A stretch of DNA of 64,000 bases from Roseofilum casamattae BLCC-M143. GTDB lineage: Bacteria; Cyanobacteriota; Cyanobacteriia; Cyanobacteriales; Desertifilaceae. Location: the NCBI RefSeq assembly GCF_030068455.1, contig NZ_JAQOSQ010000007.1:62001-126000 (forward strand), written 5' to 3'. The translations under genes and the position numbers were made by a program. Each line of letters starts with the position of its first letter. The stretch's first letter is position 1. Of the stretch, positions 52,753-62,008 are shown piece after piece. The notes beneath the pieces were generated by a model, which did not search any database, had not been told where the DNA came from, and saw only the letters and a list, made by a program, of their open reading frames with translations.

Positions 52753-53169
52753 ATGGCTAAACCCCTAAACATTTTACGGCAACCAACCAATGCACTCCTC
52801 TTAGGAGCTGTGGCAGGATTAATGACATTAGCAACCGCCGTTGCTCCGGCAGTGGCACAAACGAAAATTGCCCAGCTTCGCAATTACTGCAATAATGGCG
52901 AGAGCTTATATCTTTCTGCGGAAACTCAAAACTTTTGGGTGAATATTTGTGGTGGAGATGCTCCTTATACCTATGTCGGAGTGGATAAGAGTACGGGGGA
53001 TAGTATTCGCCTCAATTTACACGGTTACGAACCAGATGGTAGCTTCTTTGAAGCTTGGAATGGAAATTACAGTTATATTATTTCCTTTGGCGATCGCGGC
53101 GACCATTATTTGGTGGTTTCTCAAGGAGATACGACGATTTTAGAGGAGCGCTTGATTAATTGGGAATAG
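52753..53169 (+). CDS. Secreted hypothetical protein
   Basis: A 138-residue protein with a clear signal peptide (LLLGAVAGLMTLATAVAPAVA, cleaved near AVA-QTK). The mature part has two cysteines (NYCNNG, NICGGD) that could form a disulfide and a beta-rich pattern (YTYVGVDKSTGD, SYIISFGDRGDHYLVVSQG). Not recognised as a named family. It is 15 bp downstream of the radical SAM gene and may share its transcript. Confidence 0.65.
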   Translation: MAKPLNILRQPTNALLLGAVAGLMTLATAVAPAVAQTKIAQLRNYCNNGESLYLSAETQNFWVNICGGDAPYTYVGVDKSTGDSIRLNLHGYEPDGSFFEAWNGNYSYIISFGDRGDHYLVVSQGDTTILEERLINWE

Positions 53170-53214
53170 TTCGCGATCGCGAACATTCAGAACCAACATT
53201 GATGCCCGACTGTT

Positions 53215-53664
53215 ATGCTAAACTTTGAAAAATCTACCCTCATCCATGCCCCAGTCGAAACCGTTTGGCAGTTTCACGAACGCTCGGATGTTTTGCAGAT
53301 TTTAACCCCACCTTGGCAGCCGGTAAAAGTCTTGCACCGAGAAGGAGGATTGGATGTAGGAGCAATAACAGAGTTTGAAATTCAGTTAGGCTTAATTCCG
53401 ATTAAATGGCTTGCCCGTCATACGGACTGCGTTCCCTATCGATATTTTGTCGATCGCCAAATTGAAGGGCCCTGTTATAGTTGGGTGCATCGCCATCAAT
53501 TTGCCGCTGAAGGCAACCGAACGCGATTAACCGATACCATTGACTTGGAGCTATATGGTGGAGAACTAGTCGAGTTTATCTTGGGAGAATTTATTCGCGA
53601 TCGCCTGCACGATATGTTTGTCTATCGTCACCAAACAACCCAAGATTACTGTCAAATTAATTAA
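53215..53664 (+). CDS. SRPBCC (START-like) ligand-binding protein
   Basis: A 149-residue START/polyketide-cyclase-like protein (MLNFEKSTLIHAPVETVWQFHE), with the helix-grip fold pattern ending in EFIRDRLHDMFVYRHQTTQD. Related proteins bind hydrophobic ligands or are predicted to act in cell division/NAD(P)-like cofactor systems. The ligand is unknown. Confidence 0.85.
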   Translation: MLNFEKSTLIHAPVETVWQFHERSDVLQILTPPWQPVKVLHREGGLDVGAITEFEIQLGLIPIKWLARHTDCVPYRYFVDRQIEGPCYSWVHRHQFAAEGNRTRLTDTIDLELYGGELVEFILGEFIRDRLHDMFVYRHQTTQDYCQIN

Positions 53665-53680
53665 CCCGATCGCGATCGAT

Positions 53681-56065
53681 TCAACAGCAGGGATCGCTGC
53701 CTTCTAATATCTCGAGACAAGCCGTCGTTAACTGCACAATGGCAACATCATTAAACTCTTCCAGAAATCGGTCTACGCGATCGCAAAATAAATGATATCG
53801 ATCGCTTTTAGCTTGCAGGGCCTTAATTTCATTCTCAATGGCTTCAATATCCCCCATTTGAGCAACAGTAAGAATACGAGACAAGACCTCTGCTGGAGGA
53901 ACCCCATCTTCTAGCTCCTCATAGTCTAAATTGAGAAGATTGGGTCGGCTAGAAATGCGAGAATTCACGATCCATTCTAACCGCAACCACTGTTGCAAGC
54001 ACTCTAATAATTCTTGTAAATTAATCGGCTTGTGCAAAAAAGCATTGCAGCCTGCAGTTAAACTCGATTGACGATCGCCCTCGAGCACGCTAGCACTGGC
54101 CGCAATAATAATGGTCTCCTGAAACCCAGAGCGCGATCGCAGTTGTTTCGTCATTGCCAACCCGTCCATATTCGGCATCATCAAATCTGTAATAATTGCA
54201 TCCGGTTGAAACTGCTGGGCAATACGCAATCCTATAGCTCCATCTTCAGCTTCGCAACATTGAAAGTCTAAAGACTGCAACAATTCAGCAATGACGCGGC
54301 GATTAATTGCTTTATCGTCAACAATCAAAACCTTGCGGGGGGAACCAACATAGCTAATAATGTCCGCCTCTTTCTTACGGATTGTTATAGAGGATTGAGT
54401 AACTCTCGGTAGTTCCAGATCGAACCAAAACTCGCTGCCTTCTCCCAACACGCTCCTCACCTGAATCTCGCTATTCATCATGGCGAGAATTTGTTGGCTA
54501 ATCGACAACCCCAAACCCGTTCCTGCTGCTTTTTGCAATTGAGAACCCAACTGCTCAAAGGGCAAAAAAATACTCTCCAGTTGCTCTGGCTTCATGCCCA
54601 CTCCAGTATCTCGCACGCAAAATCGCAACCATTGAAAATTCTCCCCCCTTACCGAGCGATCGTCTAAGAGAGAAACGTCCAAGATTGTTCGTCCTTGGTG
54701 GGTAAATTTAATCGCATTTCCCAATAAATTTAATAAGACCTGACGCAGCCGTTTTTCATCGGCGACGATCGCTTGCGGAATCCTTGGATGCAACCGATAC
54801 TCAAACTCAATGCCTTGATGTTCTGCCCGGACTTGAGCCACTTGAGCAATTCCTGACAAAAATGATGGAAAATGCATCTCATGGGGAATAAGCTCTAGTT
54901 TTCGCGCTTCAATTTTGGCCAAATCGAGAATATCATTAATCAAATCTAGCAAGTGGGTGCTGCATTGATGAATGACTTGCAACCCTTGACGTTGGCTATT
55001 GAGATCCCGAGCGCGTTCCATAATTTGCACGTAGCCGAGAATACCATTGAGCGGAGTGCGCAACTCGTGACTCATGCTGGCTAAAAAGTCACTTTTGGCT
55101 TGGTTGGCCGCATCAGCGTCTTGACGAGCCGTTTCTAGCTCCTGAGTATAGTTACTAATCCACTCGACCAGTTGGTTAAACGCCCGAGCAACCGAGGCAA
55201 CTTCATCGCGAGTGGTAATCGGACAGCGGAGATTAAAGTCCGAGCCTTGAGTAATTTCACAAGCTACTCGTTCTACAGATTGTAGGGGAGAAGCGATCGC
55301 CGTACTAGTTAACCAGACCAAGATTCCGGAAAGGAGCAAGGAGATAGTAATACTGGAACCGACAAGCCAGCCACGGAGAGATTGAGCGCGCAACTGTTCT
55401 TGCCTTGCGGTTTGATACTGAGTGTCGATCGCATCTTCAATTAATGCCAAATTTTCCAAAAGTCGGTCGAATTCAATTTCAATTTGAATGGCTGTTTTTT
55501 CAGTTAAGGTTGCGGTAATTGTACTGCGGGCCGGTTCAATTTGTCCGGGAGTTAAACGGGGTGGGTCGATCCGATCCCACAACGACTCGATCAGAGCGCG
55601 ATAGTTTGCACCAACGCGACGATATCCATTGAGAGTTTCTTGCCATCGGGAGTCTTCCACATCAGACTCATCAGCGTGAGTTTTTAAAAATCCTTCTATC
55701 TCGGCAATGGCTTGTTGCAAGCGATTGATATCGACTAAAAATTTATCGGCTTCGTAATGAAACCAAATGGTGTCGCCGAGAACGGCCAGCAAGCGTTGTG
55801 GATGCAAACGAATCGCGATCGCGGAATTTTCTAACTCTTTGAGTAATAGTTTTTGGTGGGAAGCAATCTCCAGTTGGTGGTACGCTCGTTGTTGGTAATA
55901 CTCGCTGACAGATAACCCCACAACCGAACCGCCAATCATGACTCCGAGGGACAAAATGTATCCCATGGCAATTTTCTTGCCAATCCTCCAATGCCCAATT
56001 CTCTCGGTTATGCGATGGCTGAATGACCGGTCCCTCAACCATTGCCGTACTTGCGTAATCCTCAC
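53681..56065 (-). CDS. Membrane hybrid histidine kinase with HAMP and receiver
   Basis: A 794-residue sensor kinase. TM1 lies near residues 32-55 ([18 protein letters not shown]), followed by an extracytoplasmic helical sensor and TM2 ([19 protein letters not shown], about 225-245). HAMP, HisKA ([18 protein letters not shown]), a canonical HATPase ([22 protein letters not shown]) and a C-terminal receiver ([10 protein letters not shown], phospho-Asp in IITDLMMPN) follow. The open frame reaches a TTG at 56134 inside the preceding gene; a GTG at 56065 lies one base after that gene's TAA and is preferred. The adjacent PhnD-like lipoprotein is a likely ligand sensor. Confidence 0.88.
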   Translation of the reverse strand: MRITQVRQWLRDRSFSHRITERIGHWRIGKKIAMGYILSLGVMIGGSVVGLSVSEYYQQRAYHQLEIASHQKLLLKELENSAIAIRLHPQRLLAVLGDTIWFHYEADKFLVDINRLQQAIAEIEGFLKTHADESDVEDSRWQETLNGYRRVGANYRALIESLWDRIDPPRLTPGQIEPARSTITATLTEKTAIQIEIEFDRLLENLALIEDAIDTQYQTARQEQLRAQSLRGWLVGSSITISLLLSGILVWLTSTAIASPLQSVERVACEITQGSDFNLRCPITTRDEVASVARAFNQLVEWISNYTQELETARQDADAANQAKSDFLASMSHELRTPLNGILGYVQIMERARDLNSQRQGLQVIHQCSTHLLDLINDILDLAKIEARKLELIPHEMHFPSFLSGIAQVAQVRAEHQGIEFEYRLHPRIPQAIVADEKRLRQVLLNLLGNAIKFTHQGRTILDVSLLDDRSVRGENFQWLRFCVRDTGVGMKPEQLESIFLPFEQLGSQLQKAAGTGLGLSISQQILAMMNSEIQVRSVLGEGSEFWFDLELPRVTQSSITIRKKEADIISYVGSPRKVLIVDDKAINRRVIAELLQSLDFQCCEAEDGAIGLRIAQQFQPDAIITDLMMPNMDGLAMTKQLRSRSGFQETIIIAASASVLEGDRQSSLTAGCNAFLHKPINLQELLECLQQWLRLEWIVNSRISSRPNLLNLDYEELEDGVPPAEVLSRILTVAQMGDIEAIENEIKALQAKSDRYHLFCDRVDRFLEEFNDVAIVQLTTACLEILEGSDPCC

Positions 56066-56066
56066 C

Positions 56067-56960
56067 TTATAAAAAATTACCTTCACCAATGGCTCGATAC
56101 ACTTCTCGAATTGAATCGTAGTTACTATCTTCAACCGGAACTAAGGTAGATTGTTGATATTTGAAGTTTTCTGGAGTGGAGCCTAAAGCAGCGACCAGAG
56201 ACTCGCCGTTGACAAGAATGCGATCGCGCAATTGGGCGATCGTCTCCGGCTTCATGCGGCTGCTGACAATTAAGGTATCGCTCGGTAACGGCGGCCCTTT
56301 CTCCAGCAGCGGGAAGGTTACCCCAGAAGATTGCGCATTTTGTAAGTATTTTTGATAGTCGCCGGCCGGCCCGGCCCAAGCATCCACCTCTCCGTTACGC
56401 AGAGCCGCAAAACTCCCCTCCCGACCCAACATCTGCACTTGGTAATCTGTTTTGGGGTTGAGTCCTGCTTCCACGAGGATGTGGGTGGGTCCGAGATGGC
56501 CGCTCGTCGAACCGACCTGATACATGGCAATGGTTTTGCCTTTCAGGTCGGCAACGGATTGAATGGAAGAGTCGGACCGAATTGCGATCGCGGAATAATA
56601 ACCCGGACGGCTAATACCGATCGCGGGAATGGCATTAGTGCGCGCCCTGAGTAAAACATACTCTGAAGGGCCGATTAAAGCAATATCTAATTCTCCAGAT
56701 TGCAAAGGAGCAGCCACTGCTGTATACCCATCCACCGGATAAAATTCGACAGTTCGTCCTAAACTCGCGGCTAAAGCGGCTCGGAATGGCTCGTAGTCTC
56801 TTTGGAGCGCTGCTAATCCTTGTACGTCACTAACAGCAAATTTTAACGGCGTTTTGAGGTCAGTGCCAGAGGTTAATAGACCCGAGCCTGCGTTTTGGTT
56901 CCGAGGATTACAACCGACGGTAATGCCGAGCAACAACCCGACAAAAAATCGTCGTTTCAT
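56067..56960 (-). CDS. PhnD-like phosphate/phosphonate-type substrate-binding lipoprotein
   Basis: A 297-residue periplasmic-binding protein (PhnD/SsuA/transferrin-like) with a lipobox at the N-terminus ([18 protein letters not shown], Cys near 18). Binding-protein landmarks: [35 protein letters not shown] and [12 protein letters not shown]. No ABC transporter genes are next to it; the membrane kinase follows with 1-bp spacing, so it probably presents ligand to the kinase. The frame extends to 57050; the ATG at 56960 has GGAG upstream and yields the signal peptide. Confidence 0.87.
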   Translation of the reverse strand: MKRRFFVGLLLGITVGCNPRNQNAGSGLLTSGTDLKTPLKFAVSDVQGLAALQRDYEPFRAALAASLGRTVEFYPVDGYTAVAAPLQSGELDIALIGPSEYVLLRARTNAIPAIGISRPGYYSAIAIRSDSSIQSVADLKGKTIAMYQVGSTSGHLGPTHILVEAGLNPKTDYQVQMLGREGSFAALRNGEVDAWAGPAGDYQKYLQNAQSSGVTFPLLEKGPPLPSDTLIVSSRMKPETIAQLRDRILVNGESLVAALGSTPENFKYQQSTLVPVEDSNYDSIREVYRAIGEGNFL

Positions 56961-57111
56961 CATTCTCCACTTCATAGTTGCTGTTGGGATTCTCAAATAA
57001 TATGCGGATTGGTCAAACCGAGACATTTTGACCTCTCCGCAATATAACATTTGCCCTCAAGCGAGCAAATGCGATCGCTGTTTTTTAGTTAATCGCTGGA
57101 TTAAGTGTCTC

Positions 57112-57554
57112 TTAAACCTTGGGTAAGACAACGCGATGCTCTTGGTCTTGATATTTCCCAAACCGATCGTCATAAGTGACATGACAAGGTTCTCCTTCTA
57201 AAAAGAGCAACTGTGCAATCCCTTCATTTGCATAAACCCGACAGTCCGCGCTAGAAGAGTTGGATAATTCGAGGGTTAGATATCCCCGCCACCCTGCTTC
57301 GGCGGGGGTCGCATTGAGAATAATGGAACATCGAGCATAAGTGGACTTTCCCAAACAGATTGCGGTAATATTTGACGGAATAGACAATCGTTCTAAGGCA
57401 ACACCCAACCCATAACTATGAGCTGGGATGATAAAAAAATCTCCATATTCATCGTGATGCAGGGGTACGGATTCTAGATTGTCTGAATTAAAACATTTTG
57501 GGTTAACAACTGTCCCAGGAATATGCTTAAAGATGAGAAACTCTTTGGGACTTA
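57112..57554 (-). CDS. dcd: dCTP deaminase, exon 2 (gene split by group II intron)
   Basis: This segment encodes residues 55-201 of dCTP deaminase, from LSPKEFLIFKHIPGTVVNP through FIIPAHSYGLGVALERL and CLGKSTYARCSI to AGWRGYLTLELSNSSSADCR and the end GKYQDQEHRVVLPKV. It begins at T57554, immediately after the group II intron. Joined to exon 1 (60164-60002) the frame is continuous: 163 + 443 = 606 nt, i.e. 201 residues plus stop. Dcd makes dUTP from dCTP for thymidylate synthesis. A start at 57408 is internal and not real. Confidence 0.93.
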
Positions 57555-57560
57555 GTTAAA

Positions 57561-59336
57561 CTAAGCCGGAAGGTCACCCTTCCGACTCGTCTTCAAAACC
57601 GGACGTGAGACTTTCGCCTCATCCGGCTCCTCAAAAATTTGGCTATTGTCATTAGTACTAAAGTCTTGCAATGTTTTGGTATCGTGACAGTGACCGTGTA
57701 ATAGTTGGTAGTTTTTGTACTCATTCTTTCCTCCTTTGGATTTCGGAATGATGTGGTCAACTTCCATTACGTCCCCGTCCTTGAAGGTTAACCCACAGAT
57801 ATTACATTTCCCTTTTTGCTTCTTGAGAAGTTTCGAGATTTTGATCGGCATTTGAGGGTGTCTTCCTAATCGGGTTGCCCAATAGATATCATCTCCATCA
57901 AAAGGCGAGGCATTACCTCTAACCTTTGTATGCCGTTTTATTTCTGTATATCTTGGGTCGATTAGCTCGCAAGTGTCAGGTTCGCCAAATACCCAATTAT
58001 TACCCTCTTTTTGGAACCAATATTTCTTATTGACCCATTGAGAGCTTTTATTGTGATGTCTGCGGAGACCCCATCTTTTCAACTTCCAGAATAGTAAGTA
58101 TTGGATAAGACTAAAGGCTTCGTTGGCACATGATGTTGAATAGTAGTTGCACCAACCCCTAACGATCGGGTTGATTTCTTTTACTAGAACATCTTGTCTA
58201 ACTGCTACCAGTTTTTCTACCTTCGCAGCCAATGTGCGATAGACCCTTTGGATGCTATTCTTCGAGGGCTTGATAATAGTTTTGAACCCCATGAGTTTCC
58301 CCTGAGGGTTCTTACCACTAGTATGTCTGCCATGCTTATATTGCCTGATGTTGAAACCTAAGAAGTCAAATCCGGTTTTTCCGTTATAGGCTTCGTAGGT
58401 GTGAGTTATGCTCGTTTTTTCAGGCTTCAATTCTAGACCAATGTTTTCCAACCATTCCGAGATGATTGCCTTACATTGAAGGATAACTTCTAAGTCGTCG
58501 TGCAGAATAACAAAGTCATCTGCGTACCTGATAAGTTGTAACTTTTTCAGGTTAGTCAGCTTAGTTCCCTTGAGAGTCGTGGCAAATTCCTTAATTCTGT
58601 CTTCCATTCCGTGTAAGGCAATGTTAGCGAGTAATGGGGAAATTGCACCGCCCTGGGGAGTTCCTTCTTCTGTCGGGAACCATGCATTGTTGGACATAAA
58701 GCCTGCCTTGAGCCATACCTTGATTTGCCTCCTTAAGGAAGGGTAGGTATTGAGCTTATCGAGCAGTTTCTTATGGTCTATTTTGTCAAAGCATTGTGCT
58801 ATGTCGGCATCCAGCACGTATTTCGGTTTGAACCTAATTGAGCTGAATATTGCTTCTATAGCATCATGGCATCCTCTACCCGGTCTGAATCCATAGCTAT
58901 TCGGTTCAAAGACGGCTTCCCATTCCGGTTCTAGAGCCAGTTTCACTAGAGTTTGTTTTATCCTATCTTCAATAGTAGGAATACCTAGAGGTCTTTTCTC
59001 CGTTTTCCCTGGTTTTGGAATTTCAATTCTTCTTACCGGTTTAGCTTTACCATCCAGCTTGATGTTGTTAGCGAGTTTAAGTCTATTGCGGGAGTCTATG
59101 GATTTTACCCCATCCACCCCTGCGGTTTTTTTCCCTCGATTATCTTGGGTTACTTTCCTCGTTGCCAACAGCCGAGCAGACCGGGACTTACTGAGTAATT
59201 TCTGGAGCTGGCGAACTAACCTAACATTTCCACGACATTTAGCTCGATAAATTCTCTTTTGCAGCTTGAATACGTTCCGCTCGATTTTACTCCAGGGGAT
59301 AGCATTCCATTTATACCTCAGATTAACTGGGTTCAT
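57561..59336 (-). CDS. ltrA: Group II intron-encoded reverse transcriptase/maturase with HNH domain
   Basis: A 591-residue intron-encoded protein: N-terminal RT domain 0 (residues 1-90), RT core with QGGAISPLLANIALHGM and YADDFVILH (catalytic Asp pair near 270), maturase domain X about 350-440, and an HNH nuclease (CNICGLTFKDGDVMEVDHIIPKSKGG, near 510-540, then HGHCHDTKT). It promotes splicing and retrohoming of the intron. The last 23 or so residues are translated through domains V and VI (reading EEPDEAKVSRPVLKTSRKGD), so the ORF runs into the catalytic core, with its stop 6 nt before the splice site. It looks intact, chloroplast-like class. Confidence 0.93.
   Translation of the reverse strand: MNPVNLRYKWNAIPWSKIERNVFKLQKRIYRAKCRGNVRLVRQLQKLLSKSRSARLLATRKVTQDNRGKKTAGVDGVKSIDSRNRLKLANNIKLDGKAKPVRRIEIPKPGKTEKRPLGIPTIEDRIKQTLVKLALEPEWEAVFEPNSYGFRPGRGCHDAIEAIFSSIRFKPKYVLDADIAQCFDKIDHKKLLDKLNTYPSLRRQIKVWLKAGFMSNNAWFPTEEGTPQGGAISPLLANIALHGMEDRIKEFATTLKGTKLTNLKKLQLIRYADDFVILHDDLEVILQCKAIISEWLENIGLELKPEKTSITHTYEAYNGKTGFDFLGFNIRQYKHGRHTSGKNPQGKLMGFKTIIKPSKNSIQRVYRTLAAKVEKLVAVRQDVLVKEINPIVRGWCNYYSTSCANEAFSLIQYLLFWKLKRWGLRRHHNKSSQWVNKKYWFQKEGNNWVFGEPDTCELIDPRYTEIKRHTKVRGNASPFDGDDIYWATRLGRHPQMPIKISKLLKKQKGKCNICGLTFKDGDVMEVDHIIPKSKGGKNEYKNYQLLHGHCHDTKTLQDFSTNDNSQIFEEPDEAKVSRPVLKTSRKGDLPA
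57596..57629 (-). ncRNA. Group II intron domain V
   Basis: A 34-nt hairpin starting GAGCCGGATGAGG, with the GAAA tetraloop and ending CACGTCCGGTTT, the catalytic domain V signature. Domain VI follows to the 3' splice site at 57555, with hairpin arms around GGAAGG/CCTTCC. It is located inside the intron ORF. Confidence 0.92.
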
Positions 59337-60001
59337 AACTTGTTAACTGTTACTCGACACTTTACCTTCCAAATTTTCGCGAGTCTGTCAGCATATCCAT
59401 CTCCATTACAGAGAGGCTTTCGCTTTTGACTCAATCCTGTCTCTTATGTCCTTGCGCTGGTTACTACTCAACTCTCGACCTGGGTTGAGAGGCGCATAAG
59501 AGATTACCTCGTTCCTAATATCCATTTTTCGTTAACCTTAGAGTCTTCCTTTCCACCGAGAGTTCTTTTTGGGTACTAATAAAGAGATGCACCACCCCTT
59601 CATCTTTTGCTGCATTCTTCGACACAATACAGCCTTAACTCTATTGACTTTTGTCGCGCAGCCTAACAACCCGTTTTGGCTACTTTCTACGTGACGATGG
59701 GTTGTACAGAAGTTCGTCTCCTACTCATAGTTAACCTGCTAGCTGGGATTCTTCATCGGGTTTGAAGTTACCAACATTCCTTCCCGCTTCAACCGAGTTG
59801 ATGACCATTCGCCTCAGTTGGGGAAGTGCTTTCAGCCATGTACCTTGGCGAGAGGAGTTGTCTTATTGACTCACCTCTATGGATATTAAGTTGTCAATGT
59901 GTTGTTTTGATGCAATAAGATTTACTAAATCCTTTACATTGCCTTACACATTGCCCCGCGTCCTTGAGCATTACTACTCATTTAGCGGGAACGAGTCGCA
60001 C

Positions 60002-60164
60002 ATCGCAGATCGTAGCCATAGGAAGAGGCTCCATAACTTAAGACTTTTCTGGTGGTGCGATCGCCAAATTCTTCTGATTCGATGGTGCGGATTAATGATG
60101 GTTCAAAGGGTTCGATCATTCCCCGTTCTGCTTGGTCGGCAATCCACTTATCATTTTTGAGCAT
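60002..60164 (-). CDS. dcd: dCTP deaminase, exon 1 (5' part of split gene)
   Basis: This part starts at ATG 60164 and encodes residues 1-54 ([20 protein letters not shown] to SSYGYDLR). The exon ends with CGAT at 60002, where the intron GTGCG begins. Reading on into the intron gives the six residues CATRSR and a stop, so unspliced transcripts would yield only a 60-residue fragment. The last bases before the junction are the putative intron-binding site. Splicing is therefore required to make this enzyme of the dCTP-to-dUTP pathway. Confidence 0.93.
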
Positions 60165-60481
60165 ATCAATTGTTTTCTCAACCTAAACCTAGCCATCATA
60201 ACCGAAATGTTACCCTTGCCCTCTGTCGGATGAACCCCGAGGCAGAGAGAAATTCTAAGTGTAAAGATATGTTACAAAACCACCCATCTTGCATAAAAAC
60301 AGCTGCAAAAACCTGAGAACTCTATAGGAGGGGATATGCACTCATCCCACCGCGAGCACTGATTACACGAGCCACTACCTCTATGGTGGCTCTTCTTTCA
60401 TTATTGCCGCTGCCCGAACTCCGAGCAATTGGCGATCGCTTTTTTTGCATCTTGTCTAGCTCCAGCGCTATTACCGCGATC
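60165..60481. other. Intergenic region between dcd and the M50 protease gene
   Basis: About 320 bp. It holds the dcd 5' flank on the minus side and the leader of the M50/HlyD pair on the plus side. A hairpin with arms GAGCCAC (60369-60375) and GTGGCTC (60386-60392), followed by a pyrimidine-rich run, resembles an attenuator. No gene was recognised. Confidence 0.5.
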
Positions 60482-61945
60482 ATGAACTCCGAACCTTTAC
60501 CTTCAGCATCTATTCCCAACCCACTTATCTGCCCCAATTTAGGAGCCTATTGGAAACTGGCCAAACTGAAAGACTCCGATCGCATTATACTCAAAGCCGA
60601 CGGCCATCAATTCACTTTTTCCCGCGAAGAAGGTTATGCCTTGCGCTACTTTACCGGGCAATTCGGGATTGAAGCGGTGCAAAAGGCTTGTCAACAAGAA
60701 TTTGCCAATGAATTACCGGCAAACTTTGTTCGAGAGTTGTTAGCAAAACTTCTCGACTTTGGTATTTTAGCCGTTGATGAGGGGGAGGAGCAAAACAGCG
60801 ATCGCGATCGGGAAGAGACGGCTCAGTTATCCAACTCCCCATCCCCAACCTCTTCTCAGCTTAAACCCTGTTTGCAATGGATCGATCGTGGCGAGCATTG
60901 GATACTGCGCAACCCGGAAAATGTCACCTGTTTGCAAGTCAATCATCAGGACAAAACTATTATCGAACAGCTCGATTTGCGCCCTCCGCAAGCCATTATT
61001 CAAGAATTTTGTATCTCCCCCGACCATTTAAAAAAACTGATGCAAATGCTAGCTGCTACTGGGATGTTGGTGGGAACCGAACCCGCCAAGCCCCGTAGAG
61101 GCAAATTTACGCCCTTGCAACTGCTCTTTTTCCGCACTCCTCTGTTTAATCCCGATCGCTTTCTCAGCACCCATATCGAGCAAATTCGCTGGATATTTTC
61201 CCCGCTTTTTGCCTTTGTCCTGCTCGTATTTCTCGGATGTTCGGCTGCCCTCGGACTCTATCATCGCGGCACCATTCTCTACGACGGACAAATGCTGATG
61301 GAAACCTATCAAAGTAGCTTAATGGTTCCCTTTATTCTCTGTAGCGTGTTAGTCGTCACCCTACACGAGTTCGGTCATGCCTTTACCTTAAAACATTATC
61401 GAGGTATTGTCCCCGAAATTGGCTTGCTCTTTATGATGTTAATTCCGGCAGCCTATACCAATACTACCGATAGTTACTGCTTGCCTCGCTGGAAGCGCAT
61501 GTTAGTGGTTGGTGCGGGGATTTTAGTGCAGTTAATTCTGGCCGCGATCGGGTTCTGGATTTGGCATTTATCCACTCCCGGTATTTGGTTGCACGCCAGT
61601 AGTTTTCTCTTAATGGCAGCCGCTTTATTTACTCTCGCGCTCAATCTCAACCCCGTCGCTAAATTTGATGGATATTATCTTGCCGTTGCAGCGAGTGGTA
61701 TTAATAATTTGCGCGGCCGTGCCTTTGGTTTATATCTCAATTTTCTCACCGGACAACCCTTACGCGAGCATCCGAAAGATATCTGGATTTTAGCGCTCTA
61801 TGCTCCTTTTAGTTTGCTCTACATTTGGTTTGTTTTTGGCTTTCTATTTTGGAGGATTTTTACCTGGAGTTTTACCAATATGCCAATGACTGCCTTAAGT
61901 TTATTTGCACTTTGGGCGATTTACTATTTCTGGCCTCGAGACTAG
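60482..61945 (+). CDS. M50-type site-2 protease/peptide export protein
   Basis: A 487-residue membrane protein. N-terminal 1-100 is a soluble PqqD-like/HTH-like region; about 130-215 is a soluble binding region; the rest has about eight membrane segments. The M50 zinc motif is VVTLHEFGHAFTLKHYRG (HExxH), with NLNPVAKFDGYYLAV giving the third-ligand region. Such genes occur next to HlyD adaptors in peptide-export clusters. The HlyD-like gene follows after 63 bp. The ATG at 60482 is preferred over the upstream ATG at 60383. Confidence 0.85.
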   Translation: MNSEPLPSASIPNPLICPNLGAYWKLAKLKDSDRIILKADGHQFTFSREEGYALRYFTGQFGIEAVQKACQQEFANELPANFVRELLAKLLDFGILAVDEGEEQNSDRDREETAQLSNSPSPTSSQLKPCLQWIDRGEHWILRNPENVTCLQVNHQDKTIIEQLDLRPPQAIIQEFCISPDHLKKLMQMLAATGMLVGTEPAKPRRGKFTPLQLLFFRTPLFNPDRFLSTHIEQIRWIFSPLFAFVLLVFLGCSAALGLYHRGTILYDGQMLMETYQSSLMVPFILCSVLVVTLHEFGHAFTLKHYRGIVPEIGLLFMMLIPAAYTNTTDSYCLPRWKRMLVVGAGILVQLILAAIGFWIWHLSTPGIWLHASSFLLMAAALFTLALNLNPVAKFDGYYLAVAASGINNLRGRAFGLYLNFLTGQPLREHPKDIWILALYAPFSLLYIWFVFGFLFWRIFTWSFTNMPMTALSLFALWAIYYFWPRD

Positions 61946-62008
61946 TAGAAATGAGTTGGTTCATCAGCTAAGTAATGTTTTTAATTGGAATGAATTTGGT
62001 ACGATCTC

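Larger units (their letters stand above)
57555..60001 (-). mobile_element. Group II intron inserted in dcd
   Basis: A 2447-nt intron on the minus strand. The 5' end begins GTGCG (60001-59997), the group II consensus, and the 3' end is ...GTTTAAC (57555). It encodes a full reverse transcriptase-maturase-HNH protein; domain V is recognised at 57596-57629 and domain VI in 57555-57594. The 5' 660 nt (59337-60001) hold domains I-IV leader, with no other gene. The insertion lies between R54 and L55 codons of dcd. Confidence 0.92.

Noticed and set aside
57112-57408. Stand-alone short gene of 98 codons
   Set aside because: It is the C-terminal part of dcd exon 2; the upstream codons back to 57554 are also dCTP deaminase.
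59982-60164. 60-codon gene ending CATRSR
   Set aside because: The last codons are the 5' end of the group II intron; the real reading frame continues at 57554 after splicing.
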